Origin: CAVSLM01 sp963728895
Lineage (GTDB): Bacteria > Pseudomonadota > Gammaproteobacteria > JBBQDK01
NCBI GenBank assembly: GCA_963728895.1
Contig: CAVSLM010000012.1
Location: forward strand, 118,753-182,752
DNA length: 64,000 nt
Direction: 5' to 3'
Shown here: one piece after another, positions 57,375 to 64,000 of the stretch
Numbering within the stretch: position 1 is the stretch's first letter
Layout: each line of letters opens with the position of its first letter
Notes under the pieces: generated by a model
Told to the model about the DNA's origin: nothing
Seen by the model: the letters and a program-made list of their open reading frames with translations, nothing else
The model's database searches: none
Position numbers and translations under genes: made by a program

Positions 57375-57410
57375 CTCGGCCTTGCCGGGCGTTTGGCACC
57401 ATGCCGCCCC

Positions 57411-58493
57411 ATGTTTTCGATTTCCCGCTCGCCCGCCGGCCGGCGCAGCCTGCTTGCTTGTGCATCCCTCGCGCTGCTGTGGAGCGCGGGCGCACCTGCA
57501 ACCGCGACCACGGATGGCGCCCGCCTCTACGAACGCCATTGCGCCGCCTGCCACGGCGAGACCGGTCACGGTGGCGTGGGTGTACCCCTGGCGTTGCCGG
57601 ACTTCCTTGCGGTAGCGACGCCGCGTTATCTTGCGACCACCATCCGCCTGGGCCGACCGGGACGCGTCATGCCCGCCTTCACGTCCCTCAGCGCTCGGGA
57701 AGTCGAAGCCATTGTCGCTTACGTGCGCGGGTTCGCCGGCTCCCGTACCCCCAAAGTCAAAGTCTCGCAACCGCATCCCGGCGACAGCCGCCACGGTGCG
57801 GCGCTTTTCGCCGAGCATTGCGCGCACTGCCACGGCGAGCACGGCGAAGGCGGCAGGGGAACCGGCGTGACCTTCTCGCGCCCGCGTGACCTGCCCATCA
57901 TCGCGCCTGCCCTGCAAAATCCCGGCTTCCTTGCCGCGGCCGACGATGCACTGATCAAGACCACCCTGGTCCACGGCCGGCGCGGCACTCCCATGGTGTC
58001 CTTCGCCGATCACGGGCTGAGCGACGCCGATCTTGACGATCTGGTGAGCTACATCCGCTCCTTCGAGCGGGAGCCGCCCGGTCCGTCTTCGAAACTGCTG
58101 GAAACGGCGGGGCCGGTGCTCGTCAGCGAGTCTCCCTACGACCTGCACGAGACGGTGACGCGCGTCAAGCGCGCCGTGGAAGGACACAACTTCCGCCTGA
58201 TCCGCGAGCAGTTCCTGGAGCAGGGACTGATGCCGCCGGGCCAGGAGGAGCGCCATCAGATCATGGTCTACTTCTGCAACTTCCAGTTCCTGTACGAGGC
58301 CATGGCCATCGACCCGCGTGTGGGCCTGTTTCTTCCCTGTCGCATCACAGTTCTCGAGCAGGACGGGAAAGTGCTGGTGATGTCCGTCGATCCGCGCGGA
58401 CTCAGTGCGCTGTTCAACAACTCCGAGCTGAACGAGGCCTGCCGGCAGATGCACGAGGCCTATCAGGCGATCATCGAGGAGGCCACGCTTTGA
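57411..58493 (+). CDS. Dihaem cytochrome c fused to a DUF302 domain
   Basis: A 360-residue periplasmic protein. Signal peptide (RRSLLACASLALLWSAGAPA, cleaved after ATA), two cytochrome c domains with CAACH near residue 44 and CAHCH near 140 (distal Met in MPAFTSLS and MVSFADHG), then a C-terminal DUF302 domain (ESPYDLHETVTRVKRAVEGH ... ALFNNSELNEACRQMHEAYQ). DUF302 domains occur with redox and sulfur-oxidation genes; their ligand is unknown. An FNR-like box precedes it, suggesting use at low oxygen. A TTG start of the next gene overlaps its stop. Confidence 0.85.
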   Translation: MFSISRSPAGRRSLLACASLALLWSAGAPATATTDGARLYERHCAACHGETGHGGVGVPLALPDFLAVATPRYLATTIRLGRPGRVMPAFTSLSAREVEAIVAYVRGFAGSRTPKVKVSQPHPGDSRHGAALFAEHCAHCHGEHGEGGRGTGVTFSRPRDLPIIAPALQNPGFLAAADDALIKTTLVHGRRGTPMVSFADHGLSDADLDDLVSYIRSFEREPPGPSSKLLETAGPVLVSESPYDLHETVTRVKRAVEGHNFRLIREQFLEQGLMPPGQEERHQIMVYFCNFQFLYEAMAIDPRVGLFLPCRITVLEQDGKVLVMSVDPRGLSALFNNSELNEACRQMHEAYQAIIEEATL

Positions 58494-58957
58494 AGGTGCC
58501 GCGGTGCATCGGCAGCCGGTTCGCGCTGGGCGCTGCGCTGCTGCTCTGCGCCACCGCCGCGCTTGCCGAGGATCTGCTTATGGCACGCTCGCGCCAGGCG
58601 TTTCCCGAAGCCATGGCAACGCTGCAGCAGGCCATCACTGCGCACGGCTATACGGTGTCGCGGGTGCAGCACGTCGATGCCGGGCTCACGACCTTCGGCT
58701 TCGAGACCGACCTGTATCGCGTGGTGTTTTATGGCGAGGCGCAGGAGATTGCCCGGCTGGTGCATGAGCATCCGCAGCTCGCGCCCTATCTGCCCCTGCC
58801 GGTGGCCATATTCGCCGAAAACGGGGAAACGCTGGTGGTCGCCGCGAACCCCGCGCAACTCTCCAAGCTGTTCCATGAGCCGCAACTGGATGGCGTGTTC
58901 CGGCATTGGGAGCGGGATTTGCGGGACATTTTGACCGACGTGCGCGCCGCCGAGTAG
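58490..58957 (+). CDS. Periplasmic DUF302 protein
   Basis: A 155-residue protein: signal peptide (RFALGAALLLCATAALAED), then a DUF302 domain (FPEAMATLQQAITAHGYTVS, RVVFYGEAQEIARLVHEHPQ, AANPAQLSKLFHEPQLDGVF). The TTG start overlaps the preceding stop (TTGA) and has a GGAGG box 7 nt upstream, inside the end of the cytochrome gene. The two DUF302 proteins likely act together. Ends 9 bp from the cyaA stop on the other strand. Confidence 0.8.
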   Translation: MKVPRCIGSRFALGAALLLCATAALAEDLLMARSRQAFPEAMATLQQAITAHGYTVSRVQHVDAGLTTFGFETDLYRVVFYGEAQEIARLVHEHPQLAPYLPLPVAIFAENGETLVVAANPAQLSKLFHEPQLDGVFRHWERDLRDILTDVRAAE

Positions 58958-58966
58958 CTCCGCCAG

Positions 58967-61798
58967 TCACATCGACTGCAGGACCTCATTGAGCCGGTCC
59001 TCCACGCGCTTCTTGAATTGCAGATAATGAATGGTCTGCAGGGCGCCGGCGGTTTCGATGCCGGTCTCGGTGCGCGAAATGTCGATGTCGGTGATGTAGA
59101 TCGGATAGCGCTCGCCGCCTGCGCGGCGCCCCAGCACGTGTCGCACCACCTCCTGGAACACGCCGTCCGCGAACTCCAGCCAGGAGAATTCCTGCCCATC
59201 GCAGTACATGGTGTACACGCTGCGCCCGGCCTCGTCCATATGCCCGATCACTTGCACGTCGAAATAGCCGCGCGTGGCATGTTCGGAATCGGCGATGCGG
59301 CGCTCCAGTTTCTGCGTTCCCACCAGATCGATCACCTGCCAGCACTCCGTTGCTGACGCCGGCTCGCCACTCTTGTCCAGCGCGTCGCGGCGCCGCACGA
59401 CCGCATCGAGAAAACGCTGATAGGGCGTGAGCAGCGCGTCGTGGCTGTAGAAGGGTACGCTCTGATGAAACAGCGAACCGCGTTCGTCGATCACGTACAC
59501 GTCGGCCATCCGGCCCGCCACCACGTAGAACAGCTGCACCGCTCCCGGCAGATTGGCGCCGAATATGGCCGGCAATGGTGTAGCGGCGAGGCCGTAGCGA
59601 TCGGTGCAGATGGGACTGAATTCGGGCTGCGGTGCGCCGAGGTGGCGAATCAGCGCCGGCAACGAATCGCACTTCTTGTGGCGCGGGACATCATTTTCCG
59701 GCTGCAGGACATAGTAGTTGTGCGCGATCCGCAGCACGTAGCGGGCGTTGCGCTGCCAGGGCCGCGCGTGAAAGCAATGCGCCACGTCCTGGAACAGCTC
59801 CTCGACCCGGTGCGCGACGCCGATGCTGCGCACCGAGGAGAAGCTGAAAGTACGGATCGCCGGCAGGTTCATGCCTTGCGAAATCGGCGCCCACGCCAGG
59901 TACTCGCAGAGGCACTCCAGTAGCGCGTCCTCGCCGCTGTAACGGAACGTGAGGATCTCCTGCCAGCTGTTGACCAGAATCTGGTCGAAGGTAAGAGCAA
60001 GGTTTTCCCATTGTCCGCCGTAGCTAAGCGCATCCGTGCGGTTGCTGGTGAGCTGCATGCCCTGGCGCGTCAGCGTCGACATCGGGTCGATACCCAGATT
60101 GACGAACAGCGCCGCCGACAGCACCGCCGGTGGACGCAACAGCGCCTCCATGCCGCTGTCGGGCAGACGCGCGTCGGGGAACAGCGTCTGCAGCGTCTCC
60201 ACGAGTGAACGCAGCTCCGTGTAGGTGACGCCACCGTCATGGGCATAGAGCGTGATCACCGTGTTGGCGCCGATCAGTCCGTTGAAGTGACACCAGGCGA
60301 TGAGCTCGATCAGCCCGCGGGCGCGCTTCAGCGGGGTTTCCGAACCCGCTGCCGCCTCGTTCACCTCGCCGCGAAACAGCAGCCATCCTTCCTGCTCGCC
60401 CTCTGCCAGGTTGTGCACAGAAAGGTGGCTCTCCACCAGATCGGTGGAGATGCCGGGATTGATGGTGTCGATCTTTCCGGCTTTGCGCTCAAAGGATGCA
60501 TAGAGCTTGCGCCCGAGCAGGTTGAGATCGCGGGGATCGATGGGCGTGTCGTGGGCATGGTTGCGCGCGAACGCCGAGAGCATGCGGTAGCTGCGCGTCA
60601 GCTCGTCCACCAGCACGCGCCGTTCTTCGATCACCCGGTGGATCTTCCATTTGGCACGGGAGTCCAGCCCCAGCAAGGCGGTCTGATCCCAGCCCCAGCG
60701 CTCCGACAGCGCCTGCATCAGCTGGCGGCGACGGCTGGGCGGTGCGCCGCGCTGCGGGGCGCTCAACCGCTCGCCGACCTTGAAATAGAAACAGCGGCGC
60801 GCCAGCTCCAGGCGCTCGACCTCGCCGCGCCCGAGCAGGTATTCCTCCACCTTGGTCGACATCAGCACGTAGGGATCGAGCCGGTCGAGATCCGTCTCAC
60901 CTGCATACACGGCCTGTTTGAAGCGGTGGCAAAGCAGATCCACGTGCGGATACTCGCTGGCGTAGGCTTCCATGAGCAGGATCTTCAGCGCCGACTTGTA
61001 GGGCGAGTCGATGGCCTTGTAGAGCTGCCAGAGCGCCGCAGCGAAGAACTCGCCCGCCGGAACGTGCGTGAGTCCGCCGAAGTCCAGGTAGTCGTTTTCC
61101 CGGACGAACCGACGCAGGCAGAGATCGGCGACATAAGCGTCGTAGTGCGCCTCGGCGCCGGGCGGCACCAGCCACCAGATCGGATAACGCCCGGCAAGCA
61201 CTATGCTGGTGCGATAGAACTCCTCGAGCAGCAGGTGATGCTGCGTTCCTCCACTGCTGTCGCTCGAAAGCGCGCCGTGCTCGCCACGCCGGAAGGCGTC
61301 GGCATCCATTACGAAGAAATGCACCTCCAGACCCAGCGTCGCCGCCCACTCGCCGATGGCGCTGGCCTTGCGGGTCAGCGCCACACGCTGCGCATCGTTC
61401 AGATCATCACGATGGCACACCCAGATGTCGAAGTCGCTGTGCTCCGAGTAGGCGATGGTGCCGCTGCTGCCCATGAGAAAGAGGGAATGGATGTTCAGCT
61501 GGCGCAGGGCGCGGCGGCGATAGACGAAGCTGCGCGCGAGTCGCTGTACCGACTCGATGTTCTTCAGACTGGGCATGTAGTCGGCGACGCCGGCCGGGGT
61601 CTTCTTGGACTCGAATCCGGGCAGCAGGGGATGGTTGATGTGAAACAGCAGGGGCAGCAGCTCCAGGAAGATGCGCTGCCTGGGCTTCAGCGATTCCTGC
61701 ACGCGCAACAGCCGCTCGCGGTTGAGCGCCTGGAAACGGCGCTTGGTGCGCTCGAGGTCGGCACGCTCGAATGAGACGATGTCGGGGGGGGAATTCAT
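58967..61798 (-). CDS. cyaA: Class I adenylate cyclase
   Basis: A 943-residue enzyme. The catalytic domain near the N-terminus has LFLMGSSGTIAYSEHSDFDI and WVCHRDDL, with the paired Asp residues of the nucleotidyltransferase fold; LLLEEFYRTSIVLAGRYPIW and KALKILLMEAYASEYP-type segments follow. The C-terminal half is the glucose-responsive regulatory part. It makes cAMP from ATP for CRP control. Length is close to the enterobacterial enzyme (~850) with ~90 more residues. The gene is convergent with the DUF302 pair. Confidence 0.93.
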   Translation of the reverse strand: MNSPPDIVSFERADLERTKRRFQALNRERLLRVQESLKPRQRIFLELLPLLFHINHPLLPGFESKKTPAGVADYMPSLKNIESVQRLARSFVYRRRALRQLNIHSLFLMGSSGTIAYSEHSDFDIWVCHRDDLNDAQRVALTRKASAIGEWAATLGLEVHFFVMDADAFRRGEHGALSSDSSGGTQHHLLLEEFYRTSIVLAGRYPIWWLVPPGAEAHYDAYVADLCLRRFVRENDYLDFGGLTHVPAGEFFAAALWQLYKAIDSPYKSALKILLMEAYASEYPHVDLLCHRFKQAVYAGETDLDRLDPYVLMSTKVEEYLLGRGEVERLELARRCFYFKVGERLSAPQRGAPPSRRRQLMQALSERWGWDQTALLGLDSRAKWKIHRVIEERRVLVDELTRSYRMLSAFARNHAHDTPIDPRDLNLLGRKLYASFERKAGKIDTINPGISTDLVESHLSVHNLAEGEQEGWLLFRGEVNEAAAGSETPLKRARGLIELIAWCHFNGLIGANTVITLYAHDGGVTYTELRSLVETLQTLFPDARLPDSGMEALLRPPAVLSAALFVNLGIDPMSTLTRQGMQLTSNRTDALSYGGQWENLALTFDQILVNSWQEILTFRYSGEDALLECLCEYLAWAPISQGMNLPAIRTFSFSSVRSIGVAHRVEELFQDVAHCFHARPWQRNARYVLRIAHNYYVLQPENDVPRHKKCDSLPALIRHLGAPQPEFSPICTDRYGLAATPLPAIFGANLPGAVQLFYVVAGRMADVYVIDERGSLFHQSVPFYSHDALLTPYQRFLDAVVRRRDALDKSGEPASATECWQVIDLVGTQKLERRIADSEHATRGYFDVQVIGHMDEAGRSVYTMYCDGQEFSWLEFADGVFQEVVRHVLGRRAGGERYPIYITDIDISRTETGIETAGALQTIHYLQFKKRVEDRLNEVLQSM

Positions 61799-61867
61799 CC
61801 GCGTTCGACGCTACACCCCTTGCAAAACTGCGCGCCGCTCCGGCACGGCAAGACCCGTGCTGCTCCC

Positions 61868-62054
61868 GTCCGAAATCTTACCTGCCGGCCAGCGGCTCGC
61901 CGGAAAGTGAATGGATCGCAGGGAAGATCTGGCATGCTTCTCACCGAACGATGACACACGCTTCATCCCGCCGGCCTGTCCCGGTTCTGGCGGATTCTCG
62001 TTCGCCCTGGCTGCGAATTCCGCCAGCTCCCGGGATGCTGGTGAGACTCCGGGT
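61868..62054. repeat. MITE-like dispersed repeat, intact copy in reverse orientation
   Basis: GTCCGAAATCTTACCTGCC, GGCTCGCCGGAAAGTGAATG, TCTGGCATGCTTCTC, CCGAACGATGACACACGC, TGGCGGATTCTCGTTCGCCC, CCGGGATGCTGGTGAGACTC. About 187 bp, reverse complement of the 51350 copy in block order. It fills the gap between cyaA and the GGDEF gene. Confidence 0.7.
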
Positions 62055-62064
62055 CCTCCCACGC

Positions 62065-62899
62065 TCAGGCGTGGTAGCGGTAGGAGTCGCGCTCGCCTCT
62101 CGCTTCGGCCATGGCAGCGCAGGCCCGGGCCAGCAACGCGGCGGCATCGTCACCCTTGCGCCACTCGGCGATGCCATAGCAGGCGGCGATGGGTGCACCG
62201 TCCTCGCCAGCGGCCAGCTGGGACAGGGCCGAATCGAGCTTGCGCGTCAGCGCAATGGCATCCTCGGCGACGGTCTCCGGCAGCGCCAGCGTGAACTCAT
62301 CGGCATCGGTGCGGGCGCTGAGGTCCACCCAGCGCAGCTGATCGTTGAGCGTCTGTCCGAGCGCCATCAGCAGCGTGTCGCGGTCCACCACCGGCTGGCG
62401 CCAGACCAGCCCCATGACCACAACCGACAGCGGTCGCTGATAGCGGCGGCTGCGCGCCACCTGCGCCTGGAGGTCGGGGATCAATGCCGACCGGGTGGCC
62501 AGGCGCGTGAGCGGATCGACACCGATCTCTTCCTCGGCCCGATTGCGGCTGGAGCACTGCGCGCCCGGCGGCGCGTCATCGATACCTCGAGATCGTCGTG
62601 CGCGTACAGTGTCCCCTCGGGCTCCAGCTGCAAGGGAACGCGATGCACCTGCAGCCAACGCTCGGTCCCGGCAGCGGAAACGACGCGAATCGGATCAGCG
62701 GCGGAAAACAGGGCGCGCAGGTCGGCCCGGGGCAGCTCCGCCGCCGTGCGTCCGCACAACTCCTGCGACGTCACCTCGAGGAGTCGGCACAAGGTCTCAT
62801 TGAGCCAGCGATGCGGCCGGTGCCGTCGATGACCAGCAGCCCATCGAACCGGCCTGCAACAACGCCTCCAGCCAAGCTGCGGGTATGGGATCTGTCATG
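62065..62899 (-). pseudogene. PAS-GGDEF-type protein, several frameshifts
   Basis: Pieces in three frames line up as one ~275-residue protein: ATG at 62899 (MTDPIPAAWLEALLQAG), then FDGLLVIDGTGRIAG, then WLNETLCRLLEVTSQELCGR ... LQVHRVPLQLEPEGTLYAHD (PAS), and after about 62590 GVDPLTRLATRSALIPDLQA, QLRWVDLSARTDADEFTLAL (degenerate GGDEF, here TDADEF) to SYRYHA. At least three frame breaks (near 62860, 62820 and 62590). The GGDEF signature is altered, so it may not make c-di-GMP even if intact. Probably cytoplasmic. Real decay or local sequence errors are both possible. Confidence 0.55.
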
Positions 62900-62971
62900 C
62901 ACGGCTCCGGTGAATATGCGGGCTGCGATAGCGGATCGCACCTCCCATGTTGAGTGCTCCACGAACCGCCC

Positions 62972-63331
62972 TCAGGGATCGTACTCTTGGGCACGACGCA
63001 CATCGCCCCGCACCTTGTGCACAGGATAGCGGTGTTCATTGATGACCATCTTGGCTTCGGCCGAGGCGATCAGGTCGACGCCCAGCTTGTCCGCGACCCG
63101 CACCAGATAGATAAGGATATCCGCCAGCTCCATGCTCACGGCGCGCCGGCGCTCCTCGGCCAGCGTGCGACTCTGCTCCTCGGTGAGCCATTGAAAATGC
63201 TCGACCAGCTCGGCGGCTTCGGCGATCAGGGCCATTGCCAGATTCTTGGGGGAGTGGAACTGGTCCCAGTCCCGCGCTGCGGCGAACTGTGCCAAAGACC
63301 TGCGCAGGCGCTCCAGGCCATCCTCGTGCAT
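62972..63331 (-). CDS. MazG-like nucleotide pyrophosphohydrolase
   Basis: A 119-residue all-alpha NTP pyrophosphatase: ARDWDQFHSPKNLAMALIAE, AAELVEHFQWLTEEQ (ExxE metal site) and RAVSMELADILIYLVRVADK (ExxD site). Closest in look to the DCTPP1/RS21-C6 group that hydrolyses modified dCTP and other non-canonical nucleotides. The ATG at 63331 has a GAGGAGG box 6 nt away; an upstream ATG at 63367 lacks one. Confidence 0.9.
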   Translation of the reverse strand: MHEDGLERLRRSLAQFAAARDWDQFHSPKNLAMALIAEAAELVEHFQWLTEEQSRTLAEERRRAVSMELADILIYLVRVADKLGVDLIASAEAKMVINEHRYPVHKVRGDVRRAQEYDP

Positions 63332-63424
63332 AGGCACCTCCTCTGTTGGCGGCTCAACCGTGACCATCCGACGCCGCTACAGCCAAACCCTGCCCATCCT
63401 GCACCAGGCGATGAGCCTAACCCG

Positions 63425-64000
63425 ATGCCCGAAGCCCTTCGATATCCAGCCGCGTCGCGCATTGCCACGCAGCCCTGCTGACAGCGGCGCTGCTCGGCCT
63501 GGCCATATGCGCCTGGAGCGCGGAAATCGTAGGGCGCATCGACCTCGAGAGCAAGGGACCGTCGAAACCCCGCCGGCGCCGCACCGGCCGGCGGGTAAGC
63601 GTAGCGGCGCTGCCGCTGGACCACCAGCGCCTGCCACAGCGCAGTCCGGACGCGTACCAGGTGGTTATCCGCGGAAAGCATGCGACCCCATGTTCCTCAC
63701 GGTGCAGCGCGGAGACAAAGTGCGCTTCGTGAACGAAGACGGGGTGGTGCAGGGGTATTCTCCCTGTCGACCGCGCGTCCGTTCGAACTGCGCATCCCCG
63801 CCTCCAGGAATTCGCCCCCCGCCTCGGCACCCGAGGTGGAGTTCGTTGAGACCGTACCTGGCACGTGTTCTGTCGTATCAACCGCAGCATGTACGCGCGC
63901 ATCGATGTAGTGGATACACCCTACGTTCGCATGCTGCCCGAGGGCGGCAACTTCCGCTTTTCCAGCCTGCCGCCGGGACGCTGGCGCTTGCGTATCGCCG
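63425..64000 (+). pseudogene. Periplasmic cupredoxin-like protein, frameshifted, cut by window end
   Basis: Pieces in different frames read: a signal helix (LLTAALLGLAICAWSAEIVG), a tail-rich stretch RIDLESKGPSKPRRRRTGRR, then MFLTVQRGDKVRFVNEDGVV, GVFSLSTARPFELRIPASR, WHVFCRINRSMYARIDVVDT and PYVRMLPEGGNFRFSSLPPG. The order (VRFVNED ... FSLS ... WHVFCRINRSMYA) fits a cupredoxin of the methylamine-utilisation/plastocyanin type, with Cys, His and Met as copper ligands. Frame breaks lie near 63470, 63750 and 63850. The start is unclear; the first ATG is at 63425. The gene runs past the window. Confidence 0.5.

Overview
The window is a high-G+C chromosome segment of a gammaproteobacterium, most likely a sulfur-oxidising, partly anaerobic member of the Chromatiales/Acidiferrobacterales type. 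The gammaproteobacterial block cyaA / lptM-lysA-(methyltransferase)-dapF-DUF484-xerC gives the class. A sulfur-globule-type protein, a TAT-exported formate dehydrogenase with Mo/W cofactor genes, PEP carboxylase, a sucrose synthesis operon and two FNR-like boxes suggest the lifestyle. No rRNA, tRNA or CRISPR was seen.

1-9.6 kb is accessory DNA. It starts with the end of nhaA, then a tandem duplication of a ~1 kb unit. Each unit carries a small double-glycine-leader peptide gene on the minus strand, preceded by a matching sigma-54 promoter and a perfect palindrome about 105 bp further upstream. From about 3.0 to 9.0 kb lies an integron cassette array on the minus strand without an integrase: attC-like sites separate genes for a GNAT acetyltransferase, a HEPN-type protein, a membrane protein, a DUF6988-like protein and a ParE-type toxin-antitoxin pair. 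IS1182-like and IS91-like remnants and two copies of a ~110 bp inverted-repeat element interrupt it.

9.6-16.1 kb (minus strand) is a molybdenum/tungsten cofactor operon: TupB-like permease, mobA, moeA, a moeA fused to a PBP-like domain, fdhD, and an HTH-PBP regulator. 16.7-31.9 kb (plus strand) is the matching formate dehydrogenase locus: NtrC-type regulator and sensor kinase, DUF6494, an Na+/solute symporter, then behind a good -24/-12 promoter DUF3305, DUF3306, a polyferredoxin, a TorD-like chaperone, a small TAT protein, the catalytic subunit, the Fe-S subunit, two small lipoproteins and cytochrome b. The two-component system probably drives this operon.

32-44 kb holds an ankyrin lipoprotein, a Rieske-like TAT protein, a PocR/PAS hybrid kinase divergent from ppc, a sulfur globule protein, uup and a HerA-like ATPase. 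44.6-51.3 kb is a sucrose operon (fructokinase, sucrose-phosphate synthase/phosphatase, sucrose synthase) with 4-nt overlaps, followed by two unknown genes. 51.5-56.5 kb is the xerC-dapF-lysA block; 56.6-61.8 kb has an esterase, a dihaem cytochrome c-DUF302 fusion, a DUF302 protein and cyaA. The right end (62-64 kb) holds a broken PAS-GGDEF gene, a MazG-like pyrophosphohydrolase and a broken cupredoxin gene.

Two features recur. A ~170-250 bp inverted-repeat (MITE-like) element is scattered between genes, and at least three repeat families of other kinds are present. At least nine otherwise well conserved genes carry one or more single-base frameshifts, which points to sequencing or assembly indels at least as much as to real decay.
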